Shown here: in pieces, positions 29,318 to 38,164 of the stretch
Layout: every line of letters starts with the position of its first letter
How positions within the stretch are numbered: the stretch's first letter is position 1
NCBI RefSeq assembly: GCF_029844725.1
Contig: NZ_JAOCKJ010000002.1
Coordinates: forward strand, 434,001-498,000
Origin: Pantoea sp. GD03673
GTDB taxonomy: Bacteria > Pseudomonadota > Gammaproteobacteria > Enterobacterales > Enterobacteriaceae
Reading direction: 5' to 3'
DNA: 64,000 nt
The notes under the pieces: generated by a model
The model's input: the letters and a program-made list of their open reading frames with translations, nothing else
What the model was told of the DNA's origin: nothing
Database searches by the model: none
Translations under genes and position numbers: made by a program

Positions 29318-29934
29318 GTCAGTACCACCGTCTGCGCGAACTGGCGACCTAAATCCATCTCTTCTGCAGGCGCATCGGCTTTATCCAGTGACAGCGCATA
29401 CTGCTTCAGAGAGTCGCTGGGCTTTGGCGTGTTGAGCGTAAATTTGCAGCGTGCCTGCAGCCCCGGCGGCAGGGTTAACGCGCCGGGATTGTCATAGAAC
29501 ATATCGACGAAGTAAGTAGGATCGAAGGTCAGGATCTCAAAGCGCTGGCCGGTCAGCTTCGGGGGTTCCGCCAGCGGCAGAACAAATTCCAGCACCGCTT
29601 TGTGGCCGCTACGCGACAGATTGTATTCCGTTGGCAGATTCAAAAACTTTACCCGCTGTTGGTTGTGCCAGATTTCGGAAAAGTAGTGCTGACCCAGGAC
29701 ATTCGCCATCACCCCCGCCGCCAGTTTTTTCCATACCACGCTGCCCGGCTTCGCCTCGCCCGCGTCATAAAGCAGATCGGCGGAGGTTATCTCATCCATG
29801 GTCCAGATCATCTTCAATCCGGTAAAGGTGTCGCCCTGCGCCACCAGTTCGGTTTTCATGTCGATGAAGCTGTGAGGATGTGCCAGCAGCGCCGGACTTA
29901 GGACCATCAGTAAGGCAAAGAGTGCGCGTTTCAT
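29308..29934 (-). CDS. DUF1007 family periplasmic protein
   Basis: The 208-residue protein has a cleavable signal peptide (MKRALFALLMVLSPALLA) followed directly by HPHSF, so the mature protein would start with a His-x-His metal-binding motif. The family (COG3683) is found next to NicO-type permeases and is presumed to bind the metal in the periplasm. Two further family-like stretches are FDPTYFVDMFYD and two Cys near the C-terminal half. It is first in a two-gene operon with the NicO-type transporter. Confidence 0.85.
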   Translation of the reverse strand: MKRALFALLMVLSPALLAHPHSFIDMKTELVAQGDTFTGLKMIWTMDEITSADLLYDAGEAKPGSVVWKKLAAGVMANVLGQHYFSEIWHNQQRVKFLNLPTEYNLSRSGHKAVLEFVLPLAEPPKLTGQRFEILTFDPTYFVDMFYDNPGALTLPPGLQARCKFTLNTPKPSDSLKQYALSLDKADAPAEEMDLGRQFAQTVVLTCQ

Positions 29935-29955
29935 AATGTTATAAAGTAACGTTCC
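29935..29955. promoter_or_regulatory. Zur-like operator before the DUF1007 gene
   Basis: The sequence AATGTTATAAAGTAACGTTC immediately precedes the DUF1007 start codon. It has the inverted halves GTTA/TAAC and agrees with most positions of the gamma-proteobacterial Zur site built around TGTTATANTATAACA. Comparison was by eye; the match is good but not perfect. Confidence 0.45.
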
Positions 29956-30089
29956 TGATGAAAAGAATCTATAAGTAACAAAATTTTGTGACCCGCCTTA
30001 AACCTCCGGCAAATAAACCGCGTAAACCGCGCAGGCGCTGACCGGGTTGACTACGCTTAGCTCAAAATAGCCTGCTGGAAATCTGATTG

Positions 30090-31358
30090 ATGAGTTCTGC
30101 TACCCCTTTGGCACCACTCTTCACCCGTTCACAGCGTCAGTGCCATCTTTTGTTGTTGCTGTTTCTGCCTGCACCCGCGCTTACGCTTGAAAAAATCTGC
30201 CAGCTGAATGGCGTCGATCCTGCCGTTGCCCGACAGGATATCGCGGATGTGGGCCTTGAGATACAGCGATATCACCAGCTGGAATTGCATCAGATGGTGG
30301 ATGGCAGCTTTCGTCTTCATGGAACAGAGTTGGATCGTCGCCTTTGTTTGCTGCACAACCTGCGACGCAGTTTGCGTTTATCGCAGGACTTTGTCTGCGA
30401 GCATTTTGCCGCGCCTCTGCGTCAGCGCCTGAAGGCGATCAAAATTGAGAAAGCGCTGTGGGATGAGACCAATTTACAGGCACTGATTCAGCACTGCAGC
30501 CTGTGTCTGAAACGTGATTTCAGCGACCGTGACCGGCTTTTTCTGCAGATATTCATGAAGTATGGATTGTGCCAGCGTCAGCCGGTGCTGTTCAGTGAAG
30601 CGCAGTCTCTGTGGCTGCAGCAGAAGCCTGAGCGGCAGGCCGCCGGGGATGTGATTCATCACTGGCGCAAGCGCTGCCATCTTGCTCCGCACGTCAGTGA
30701 AACCGACTTCTGGACACTGCTCTTCAGCCAGATCCATACACCGGTTGTGGACGCTATCGCACATCCTGCCGGGCAGCAGCTGATGAATGCGACTCAGCAA
30801 CTGATCAATGACTTTGAAGCCTGTGCCGGTGTCACTTTTGCTGACCGCGACGAACTGCTGCGCCAGCTCTATCCGCATCTGGCACAGGCGCTCGATCGCA
30901 CGCACTTTAATATCGGTATCGACAATAGCGTCGCACTGGATGTCAGCCGGCTCTACCCTCGTCTGCTGCGTACCACTCAGCAGGCCCTGACGGCCTTTGA
31001 GCAGCATTACCAGGTAACCTTTACGCCGGAAGAGGTGAGTTTAATCACCATTATTTTTGGTGCCTGGCTGATGCAGGAGAGTGCGTTGCAGGAGAAGCAG
31101 GTCCTGATACTGACCGGCGGCGACGCCGATCTGGAGCAGAATGTGGAGCAGCAGATCCGTGAGATCACGCTGCTGCCCATCAATATTTCCTACCTGGATG
31201 TGAAGCTGTTTCAGAAGGAGGGTGCGCCCCGGGACACAGACATTATCATCTCGCCCTACCCGACTTCGCTGCCTCTGTTCTCTCCGCCGCTGGTACATGC
31301 AGAGCTGCCGCTGACGTTACACCATCAGCAGCGCATTCGTTATTTACTGGAGTCGTAG
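30090..31358 (+). CDS. csiE: CsiE, PRD-domain stationary-phase protein
   Basis: The 422-residue protein is homologous to E. coli CsiE (426), a stationary-phase-induced protein under sigmaS and CRP control whose function is unknown. It resembles PTS-regulation-domain antiterminators: a winged-helix-like N-terminus, then two PRD-like helical regions (LYPHLAQALDRTHFNIGIDN; EEVSLITIIFGAWLMQE) and a degenerate EIIB-like end. I used the ATG at 30090; a TTG directly before it is in frame. Its 3' end overlaps the convergent gene hcaT by 19 bases. Confidence 0.92.
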   Translation: MSSATPLAPLFTRSQRQCHLLLLLFLPAPALTLEKICQLNGVDPAVARQDIADVGLEIQRYHQLELHQMVDGSFRLHGTELDRRLCLLHNLRRSLRLSQDFVCEHFAAPLRQRLKAIKIEKALWDETNLQALIQHCSLCLKRDFSDRDRLFLQIFMKYGLCQRQPVLFSEAQSLWLQQKPERQAAGDVIHHWRKRCHLAPHVSETDFWTLLFSQIHTPVVDAIAHPAGQQLMNATQQLINDFEACAGVTFADRDELLRQLYPHLAQALDRTHFNIGIDNSVALDVSRLYPRLLRTTQQALTAFEQHYQVTFTPEEVSLITIIFGAWLMQESALQEKQVLILTGGDADLEQNVEQQIREITLLPINISYLDVKLFQKEGAPRDTDIIISPYPTSLPLFSPPLVHAELPLTLHHQQRIRYLLES

Positions 31359-32488
31359 CCGGGACGCAGAAACAGCGCAGGCAGTGCGACCAGCGCCATC
31401 ACCCAGAAGAGATGCCCCTGCAGATGCGCGAACAGCACGCCGCAGATCATGGTCATGACCGCAATCCCACCGCCCATTGCCAGCGCGGAATAGAGCGACT
31501 GCAGCCGGATCACTTCCGCCCCCTGCCGCGCCGCGATAAAGCGCATCGCTGCCAGATGACAGACGGTGAAACTGCCACAGTGGAGAATTTGCGCCACAAT
31601 CAGCAGCGGCAGCGCGGTGCTGGCACCCAGCAGGCTCCAGCGGATTAACGCGCAGATGCCTGAAAGCAGCAGCAGGTCACGCGCACGCCAGCGGCGGAAC
31701 AGGCGGTTGCTCAGGGCAAACACAATAATCTCCGCTACCACGCCCAGCGACCAGAGGTAGCCCACCGTCGAGGCGGAATAGCCGCTCTCCTGCCACCAGA
31801 TAGCACTGAAGCCGTAATAGGCCGCGTGCGCGCCCTGCAGTAGCGTGACGCAGAGCATAAATCGCCATACTGCATTTTCACGCAGTAACGATCGCCATTC
31901 CTGCCAGCCGCCGCCCGCAGCCCCCTGCCGCTCATGACCCTGTGGCTGGGTGGCGGGTTTCAGCATCATGCCAGCAAGCATGGCGATGACACCGACGGAA
32001 AGCAGCAGCAGAATGGCCTGTGAGGAATAAGCGCTTACCAGCATGCCGGTTAACGCCGAGCTGATCACAAAGGCCAGCGAGCCCCACAATCTCACCGGTC
32101 CGTATGCCAGCCCAATCTGCTGCGTCCAGGTTGCCGCCAGGGCATCGCTGAGGGGCACCAGCGGCGAGAAAAAGAGATTAAAGCCGATCATCACGGTCAG
32201 CAGCCACATCCACTGCTCACCCACCCAGAAACCGGCTGCAAACAGAGAGGTCATCAGCGCCAGCAGACGTAGCGCCGTAATTAACCGGCCAGGATTTTTA
32301 ACCTGTGAGGCGATAAGCAGACTACCGACGAAGCGTGCGACCATACCACAGCCGAGCAGCAGGCCAATCTTTTCAGCATCCAGGCCGGTGCCTTTCAGCC
32401 ACACCCCCCAGAATGGCAGATAGATGCCGTAACAGAAGAAGTAAGTGAAGTAGCCCAGTCCGAGCCATCTGGCGGAGCCGATTGCCAT
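31340..32488 (-). CDS. hcaT: MFS transporter HcaT (3-phenylpropionate permease family)
   Basis: The 382-residue protein has about twelve membrane helices and strong similarity to E. coli HcaT (379), including RWLGLGYFTYFF, FNLFFSPLVPLSDALA, GAHAAYYGFSAIWWQ and LHCGSFTVCHLAAMRFIA. HcaT is a proton symporter thought to import 3-phenylpropionate. The start MAIGSARW sits behind a perfect GGAGGGAA; the open frame runs 11 codons further. In E. coli hcaR and hcaEFCBD follow; here the next gene is glyA, so the transporter stands alone and its substrate may differ. Confidence 0.9.
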   Translation of the reverse strand: MAIGSARWLGLGYFTYFFCYGIYLPFWGVWLKGTGLDAEKIGLLLGCGMVARFVGSLLIASQVKNPGRLITALRLLALMTSLFAAGFWVGEQWMWLLTVMIGFNLFFSPLVPLSDALAATWTQQIGLAYGPVRLWGSLAFVISSALTGMLVSAYSSQAILLLLSVGVIAMLAGMMLKPATQPQGHERQGAAGGGWQEWRSLLRENAVWRFMLCVTLLQGAHAAYYGFSAIWWQESGYSASTVGYLWSLGVVAEIIVFALSNRLFRRWRARDLLLLSGICALIRWSLLGASTALPLLIVAQILHCGSFTVCHLAAMRFIAARQGAEVIRLQSLYSALAMGGGIAVMTMICGVLFAHLQGHLFWVMALVALPALFLRPGYDSSK

Positions 32489-32563
32489 ATTCCCTCCAGC
32501 AGGTGTGCTGCCGCGCAGCATGAGTGGGCGCTACTCTGGCAGAGCGCCGCGGGACAGGCAATA

Positions 32564-32591
32564 AAAAAGGATGGCAGAAGCCATCCTTTTT
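32564..32591. terminator. Terminator of glyA
   Basis: AAAAAGGATGGC pairs with GCCATCCTTTTT around AGAA. It lies about 25 bases past the glyA stop and has T-runs on both strands. Confidence 0.9.
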
Positions 32592-32616
32592 AGTCTGTAT
32601 CACAACAGGTTAACGA

Positions 32617-33870
32617 TTAAGCGTAAACCGGCAGACGGCTGCAGATTTCCAGCACTTTGTTTTTGGTGCGCTCAATGGTCGCTTCGTCATTGATGTTATC
32701 CAGCACATCGGCGATCCAGCCCGCCAGCTCACGCACGTCTGCTTCTTTGAAGCCACGACGCGTAACCGCTGGCGTACCGATACGGATACCGGACGTCACA
32801 AACGGGCTTTTCGGATCGTTCGGCACGCTGTTCTTGTTAACCGTGATGTTGGCACGGCCCAGCGCCGCATCCGCTTCTTTACCGGTCAGGTTTTTGCTCA
32901 CCAGATCGATAAGGAACAGATGGTTATGGGTGCCACCAGAAACGATGTCATAGCCACGCTCAATCAGTACTTCTACCATCGCTTTGGCATTTTTGGCCAC
33001 CTGCTGCTGGTAGGTTTTGAACTCTGGCTCCATCGCCTCTTTAAAGGCAACCGCTTTGCCCGCGATAACGTGCATCAGTGGACCGCCCTGACCGCCAGGG
33101 AAGACAGCAGAGTTCAGTTTCTTATAGAAATCTTCATCGCCGTTTTTCGCCAGAATGATGCCACCACGCGGACCTGCCAGCGTTTTGTGGGTGGTGGAGG
33201 TTACGATGTGCGCATGCGGAATCGGGCTTGGATAGACTTCTGCGGCAACCAGACCGGCAACGTGTGCCATATCCACAAACAGCCAGGCTCCCACGCTATC
33301 CGCGATTTCGCGCATTTTCGCCCAGTCACAGACGCCGGAATAGGCGGAGAAGCCGCCGACGATCATTTTTGGCTGATGGGTTTTCGCCAGTTCAGCCAGT
33401 TCGTCGTAGTCGATTTTACCGGTCTCATCGATACCGTAAGCCACCACGTTATAGAGTTTGCCTGAAAGGTTAACCGGTGAACCATGAGTCAGGTGTCCAC
33501 CGTGCGCCAGGTTCATCCCGAGGATGGTATCGCCCGGCTGCAGCAGCGCGGTGTAAACCGCAAAGTTAGCCTGTGAACCTGAGTGTGGCTGCACGTTAGC
33601 GTAATCGGCACCAAACAGCGCTTTTGCGCGGTCAATCGCCAGCTGCTCAACGATATCAACGTACTCGCAGCCGCCGTAGTAGCGTTTGCCCGGATAGCCT
33701 TCAGCGTATTTATTGGTGAGCTGAGAACCCTGCGCCTGCATAACACGCGGGCTGGTGTAGTTTTCAGAAGCAATCAGTTCAATGTGCTCTTCCTGACGCA
33801 CTGTCTCCTGCTCCATCGCCTGCCACAACTCGGCATCGTAATCGGCAATGTTCATATCACGCTTTAACAT
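32617..33870 (-). CDS. glyA: Serine hydroxymethyltransferase
   Basis: The 417-residue PLP enzyme converts serine and tetrahydrofolate to glycine and methylene-THF, the main source of one-carbon units. Length and start ([17 protein letters not shown]) equal E. coli GlyA. The PLP-lysine motif [15 protein letters not shown] and the folate-site motif HGGHLTHG are intact. It is divergent from hmp. A PurR-like box lies 113 bases upstream of the start, in keeping with purine control of one-carbon supply. Confidence 0.98.
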   Translation of the reverse strand: MLKRDMNIADYDAELWQAMEQETVRQEEHIELIASENYTSPRVMQAQGSQLTNKYAEGYPGKRYYGGCEYVDIVEQLAIDRAKALFGADYANVQPHSGSQANFAVYTALLQPGDTILGMNLAHGGHLTHGSPVNLSGKLYNVVAYGIDETGKIDYDELAELAKTHQPKMIVGGFSAYSGVCDWAKMREIADSVGAWLFVDMAHVAGLVAAEVYPSPIPHAHIVTSTTHKTLAGPRGGIILAKNGDEDFYKKLNSAVFPGGQGGPLMHVIAGKAVAFKEAMEPEFKTYQQQVAKNAKAMVEVLIERGYDIVSGGTHNHLFLIDLVSKNLTGKEADAALGRANITVNKNSVPNDPKSPFVTSGIRIGTPAVTRRGFKEADVRELAGWIADVLDNINDEATIERTKNKVLEICSRLPVYA

Positions 33871-33982
33871 CCGGATCTCCTGACTCAGCTAACTTTCTGA
33901 CGGTATTTACCCCCCTTCAGGGGCGAAGGCCCACAGTGTAAACCGTTTTAACAGGTGAAGGTAGGGTGAACCGCCTCTTTTT

Positions 33983-33998
33983 ACGCAAACGATTGGCT
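33983..33998. promoter_or_regulatory. PurR box upstream of glyA
   Basis: ACGCAAACGATTGGCT agrees with the PurR consensus ACGCAAACGTTTGCGT at 13 of 16 positions. E. coli glyA is repressed by PurR from a site in the same intergenic region. The surrounding 327 bases between glyA and hmp otherwise hold only the hmp operator and promoters. Confidence 0.6.
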
Positions 33999-34155
33999 GG
34001 CTACTGGCACGGCATTTTTACACCTTTTTCCCCGGCTCAGCCGCCACAATTTTTCTCTCCGATATGGCCGTGAGTTTCTGTGATGCACTAAAAAGTTGCC
34101 ACTCTGGCAACCAGAAAGTTCATCGCGTTATTTACACAGCAGACGAAGCGGCTAT

Positions 34156-34178
34156 AAGATGCATTTAAAATACATCTT
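34156..34178 (+). promoter_or_regulatory. NsrR operator of hmp
   Basis: AAGATGCATTT, one base, then AAATACATCTT forms the 11-1-11 inverted repeat of NsrR, with a single mismatch between arms. It is nearly the same as the E. coli hmp site and lies just upstream of the hmp ribosome-binding region, so nitric oxide would relieve repression. Confidence 0.85.
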
Positions 34179-34197
34179 TAAATGAGAGGCCATTTTT

Positions 34198-35382
34198 ATG
34201 CTTGATGCACACACCATCGCCACCGTTAAATCGACGCTGCCTGCCATTGCAGCCTGCGGTCCAAAGCTCACCGCACATTTCTATGACCGGATGCTGTCGC
34301 ACCACCCGGAACTTAAAAACGTCTTCAATATGAACAACCAGCGCAATGGCGATCAGCGGGAAGCGCTGTTCAACGCCATCTGCGCCTATGGCGCGAATCT
34401 GGAGAATCTGGCCGTGCTGCTGCCTGCCGTGGAAAAGATTGCCCAGAAACATACCAGCCTGAATATTCAGCCTGCGCAGTACGCCATCGTGGGTGAAAAC
34501 CTGCTGGCAACCATCAAAGCGCTGCTGGATCCAGGCGAAGAGGCGCTGGCGGCATGGGGCCGGGCCTACGGCGTTCTGGCGGATGTCTTTATCAATCGGG
34601 AAGAGGAAATTTATCAGGCAACAGAGCAGCAAACCGGTGGCTGGCGCGGCACGCGTGCGTTTCGCATCAGCGCGATTGAACAGCAGAGCGATGTGATTAA
34701 AAGCTTTACCTTTACGCCGGTGGATGGCGGCCCGATAGCAGCGTTTAAGCCGGGTCAGTATCTGACAGTTCACCTGCAGCCCGCCAGTTTCGACCATCAC
34801 CAGATTCGTCAGTACTCGCTGACGCATCTCAGCAACGGCAAAGATTATCGCATTGCGGTGAAGCGTGAAGCGCAGGGCACCGTCTCCGGCTGGCTGCATC
34901 AGAATGGCAGGGTGGGTGATACGCTAATGCTCGCCGCACCGCACGGCGACTTTTTCCTTGAGGTCGATCCTGTCACGCCGGTGGCGCTGATTTCTGCTGG
35001 CGTAGGTCAGACGCCGATGCTGGCGATGCTGCATGCACTGGCAGCAAGCCAGCACCGCGCGCCGGTCAGCTGGCTGCACGCTGCAGAGAATGGCAAACAG
35101 CATGCCTTTGGGCGTGAAGTTTGTGACACGGGCAGGCAGCTCGCCGATTTTGTCAGTCAGGTCTGGTATCGCGATCCCGCCGCTGACGATGCCGGTCGCT
35201 ATGACGCGCAGGGTCTGATGGATATCAGCGTCATGTCCGCACGTCTTGCCTCATCCGCAACCCACTTCTGCCTGTGTGGCCCCCTGCCCTTTATGCAGCA
35301 TGTGGTCGCGCAACTGCGTGATGCTGGCGTGGCTGACGCACGCATTCATTACGAACTTTTTGGCCCGCACAAAGGGATGTAA
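34198..35382 (+). CDS. hmp: Flavohaemoglobin, nitric oxide dioxygenase
   Basis: The 394-residue protein has an N-terminal globin domain ([16 protein letters not shown]; proximal His in [13 protein letters not shown] region), an FAD-binding domain ([13 protein letters not shown]) and an NAD(P)H domain ([30 protein letters not shown]). It oxidises nitric oxide to nitrate using NADPH and oxygen. E. coli Hmp has 396 residues. The gene is single, divergent from glyA, with an NsrR site in its promoter. Confidence 0.97.
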   Translation: MLDAHTIATVKSTLPAIAACGPKLTAHFYDRMLSHHPELKNVFNMNNQRNGDQREALFNAICAYGANLENLAVLLPAVEKIAQKHTSLNIQPAQYAIVGENLLATIKALLDPGEEALAAWGRAYGVLADVFINREEEIYQATEQQTGGWRGTRAFRISAIEQQSDVIKSFTFTPVDGGPIAAFKPGQYLTVHLQPASFDHHQIRQYSLTHLSNGKDYRIAVKREAQGTVSGWLHQNGRVGDTLMLAAPHGDFFLEVDPVTPVALISAGVGQTPMLAMLHALAASQHRAPVSWLHAAENGKQHAFGREVCDTGRQLADFVSQVWYRDPAADDAGRYDAQGLMDISVMSARLASSATHFCLCGPLPFMQHVVAQLRDAGVADARIHYELFGPHKGM

Positions 35383-35443
35383 TTGCGTCATCTGTGGGCG
35401 CAGATGACGGGCCGCTCTGAATCTGACAGCAGCTCAACGCGAA

Positions 35444-35544
35444 GGAAACAGGGTCAGAAGAGGAAAGTGTCCCGCGCCACGACGGCGCGGGACGGAGGAA
35501 TTATGGATGGCGGGTGTTGCGTCTTTCCAATCTGACCCTGTTCC
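35444..35544. repeat. Cruciform repeat element between hmp and glnB
   Basis: The outer arms (35444-35467 and 35523-35544) are inverted copies: CAGGGTCAGA near the left end pairs with TCTGACCCTG near the right end, and AGGAAAG with CTTTCC. Inside, GTCCCGCGCC/GGCGCGGGAC makes a perfect ten-base-pair stem with a five-base loop (35469-35493). The AACAGGGTCAGA type of end resembles ends of REP/MITE families mobilised by IS200-like transposases. Whether it recurs elsewhere in the genome cannot be seen here. Confidence 0.7.
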
Positions 35545-35580
35545 CTGAGCAGGCCGGATCTCACACCGGTTTCCGGCATA

Positions 35581-35607
35581 AAAAAAGCCCGCAGCGCGGG
35601 CTTTTTA
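35581..35607. terminator. Terminator between hmp and glnB
   Basis: AAAAAGCCCGC pairs with GCGGGCTTTTT around AGC. It has T-runs on both strands and ends glnB (leftward) and probably hmp. Confidence 0.9.
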
Positions 35608-35635
35608 TGCGGATGACGCGCTGATAAAAAGAGTA

Positions 35636-36088
<453 letters not shown>

Positions 36089-36158
36089 TCATGCCGACCG
36101 CACCCCTGTTGCTTCGGGCCTGAGCAGTCAGCCTGCCGGTCTTACTTCGCAGCCCCCG

Positions 36159-37493
36159 CTACTCTTTAAAATCACTGGCGTCCAGTTCATGACGAGACAG
36201 CAGCTTATAGAACTCCGTGCGGTTGCGCCCGGCCAGACGTGCGGCGTTGGTCACGTTGCCTTTGGTCATCTGTAACAGCTTACGCAGATAGTTCAGTTCA
36301 AACTGGTTGCGCGCCTCCGCAAAGGTCGGCAACGCGCTGTTTTCACCGCTTAACGCCTGCTCCACCAGCGCATCGCTGATGACCGGCGATGAACTCAGCG
36401 CCACGCACTGCTCAATCACGTTAACCAGCTGACGCACATTGCCCGGCCAGCTGGCGGCCATCAGACGCTTCATCGCATCGACGGAAAAGCTGCGAATCTG
36501 CGGTTTGTGCCGTTCTGCCGCCTGGCGCAGCAGATGATTGGCAAGGAGCGGGATATCTTCGGTGCGCTGATGCAGCGCCGGAATTTTCAGGTTAACCACA
36601 TTCAGACGATAGAAGAGATCCTCGCGGAATTCCTTTTTCTCCATCGCTTTTGGCAGGTCGCGATGGGTCGCTGAAATGATGCGCACGTCGATCTCAATAT
36701 CATGATCGCTGCCCAGCGGCCTGACCTTTCGCTCCTGCAGCACCCGCAATAATTTCACCTGCAGCGGTTGCGGCATATCGCCAATCTCGTCCAGGAACAG
36801 CGTTCCGCCGCCTGCGGTTTTAAACAAACCGTCGCGGGCACTCACTGCGCCGGTAAAGGCCCCTTTAGCATGCCCGAACAGCTCGGATTCCAGCAGCTGC
36901 TCCGGCAGTGCGCCGCAGTTAATGGCAACAAACGGCTTGCCGTTGCGCGGGCTGGCGGCGTGAATCGCCTGTGCCAGCATCTCTTTACCGGTGCCGCTCT
37001 GACCGTTAATCAGCACGCTGACGTCCGACTGCGCCACCATGTGCGCCTGCTCAAGCAGCCGTAACATCACCGGACTGCGGGTAACGATCGCTTCGCGCCA
37101 GCGGTCATCGCTGACCGGTGCCTGCTGTGCCAGCGCCTCATCGATCGCTTTGTAGAGCGCATCCTTATCTACCGGTTTAGTCAGAAAGCTGAACACGCCC
37201 TGCTGCGTGGCAGAAACCGCGTCCGGAATGGAGCCGTGCGCCGTGAGGATAATCACCGGCAGACCCGTGTGGCGTTTCTGAATTTCGCCAAACAGCGCCA
37301 GACCGTCCATCTCATCCATTCGCAGATCGCTGATCACCAGCTCGATTTTTTCTTTCTGCAACAGACGCAACGCTTCCGGTCCGCTCGCTGCGGTGGTGAC
37401 CTGATACCCTTCGCTGCGAAGACGCATGCCCAGCAGCTTCAGCAGGCTGGGATCGTCATCCACCAGCAGCAGTTTTGCCGCTTGTCTGACCAT
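36159..37493 (-). CDS. glrR: Sigma54-dependent response regulator GlrR (QseF)
   Basis: The 444-residue protein has a receiver domain (phospho-acceptor Asp in VISDLRMDEMDG), an AAA+ domain with Walker A GQSGTGKE, the sigma54 contact loop AKGAFTGAVSARDG and FLDEIGDM, and a C-terminal Fis-type helix-turn-helix (NAARLAGRNRTEFYKLL). GlrR activates glmY through sigma54. The matching sites TGTC-N10-GACA are present upstream of glmY in this window. The start codon overlaps the qseG stop by one base. Confidence 0.97.
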   Translation of the reverse strand: MVRQAAKLLLVDDDPSLLKLLGMRLRSEGYQVTTAASGPEALRLLQKEKIELVISDLRMDEMDGLALFGEIQKRHTGLPVIILTAHGSIPDAVSATQQGVFSFLTKPVDKDALYKAIDEALAQQAPVSDDRWREAIVTRSPVMLRLLEQAHMVAQSDVSVLINGQSGTGKEMLAQAIHAASPRNGKPFVAINCGALPEQLLESELFGHAKGAFTGAVSARDGLFKTAGGGTLFLDEIGDMPQPLQVKLLRVLQERKVRPLGSDHDIEIDVRIISATHRDLPKAMEKKEFREDLFYRLNVVNLKIPALHQRTEDIPLLANHLLRQAAERHKPQIRSFSVDAMKRLMAASWPGNVRQLVNVIEQCVALSSSPVISDALVEQALSGENSALPTFAEARNQFELNYLRKLLQMTKGNVTNAARLAGRNRTEFYKLLSRHELDASDFKE

Positions 37494-38161
37494 TATTGCT
37501 CCTCATCCTGCGGCAGCGCCGTGCCGTGTCCGTTGTCAGAAACATCCGGGGCTTTGCGTGATGAAAGCTGGCGCTCAATGTCTGTCAGCCGCTCCAGCTT
37601 ATGCTGCGTGTCGCTGAGCTGCTGCTGCTGTTTCACCATTTGCTGGCGTATCGCCTCCAGTTGCGTATCGCTGCTCTGCTGCAGATGAGCATAACGGGTG
37701 CGCGCTTCACTGAGGTCGAGCTGTGCGGTCTGATTGCTGCGCCACAGCTGAATCAGCGGGCGCACAGACTGCGGGAAGTCGCTGCTGTAGCGATCAAGCG
37801 TTTCCACATAGCGACGACGCTCAACAGGCGTGACGTTGCCGTTGGACATCAGAACGCCCTGTTTAAAGGCGCGCGACCAGTTCTCAGCTGGCCAGCGATG
37901 AGCTTCGGCCCGGGCCTCAGCAGGCGAAAGACGCTCAGCACAGTCGATGGCCCGCATCCAGTAAAGGGTATTGCCCAGCGCCGCACTGTTTTCTATCGGC
38001 CACAGGTCATTGCAGCGGGTCGCCAGGTAATCCGCAATTCTGTCCTCGGGTTCCGCCACCTGATGGCCTGACGGCAGCGCGGAGGTGGCCGGGGAGGTCG
38101 TACATCCGCTGAGGAGCAGCGTAGTCAGCGTGCTCAGCAGCAAAGTCGGTAAATATTTCAT
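37493..38161 (-). CDS. qseG: Lipoprotein QseG (YfhG)
   Basis: The 222-residue protein has a lipoprotein signal ending in LLSGC, then a helical domain (CNDLWPIENSAALGNTLYWM) and a long coiled coil rich in Gln (about residues 150-205). In E. coli QseG is an outer-membrane lipoprotein that interacts with GlrK/QseE and modulates its signalling. It is flanked by glrK (three bases) and glrR (one-base overlap), so the three genes form one operon. Confidence 0.94.
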   Translation of the reverse strand: MKYLPTLLLSTLTTLLLSGCTTSPATSALPSGHQVAEPEDRIADYLATRCNDLWPIENSAALGNTLYWMRAIDCAERLSPAEARAEAHRWPAENWSRAFKQGVLMSNGNVTPVERRRYVETLDRYSSDFPQSVRPLIQLWRSNQTAQLDLSEARTRYAHLQQSSDTQLEAIRQQMVKQQQQLSDTQHKLERLTDIERQLSSRKAPDVSDNGHGTALPQDEEQ

Positions 38162-38164
38162 CGG

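Noticed and set aside
34165..34899. 244-codon open frame antisense to hmp
   Set aside because: It overlaps the globin and FAD domains of hmp and its NsrR site; no family features.
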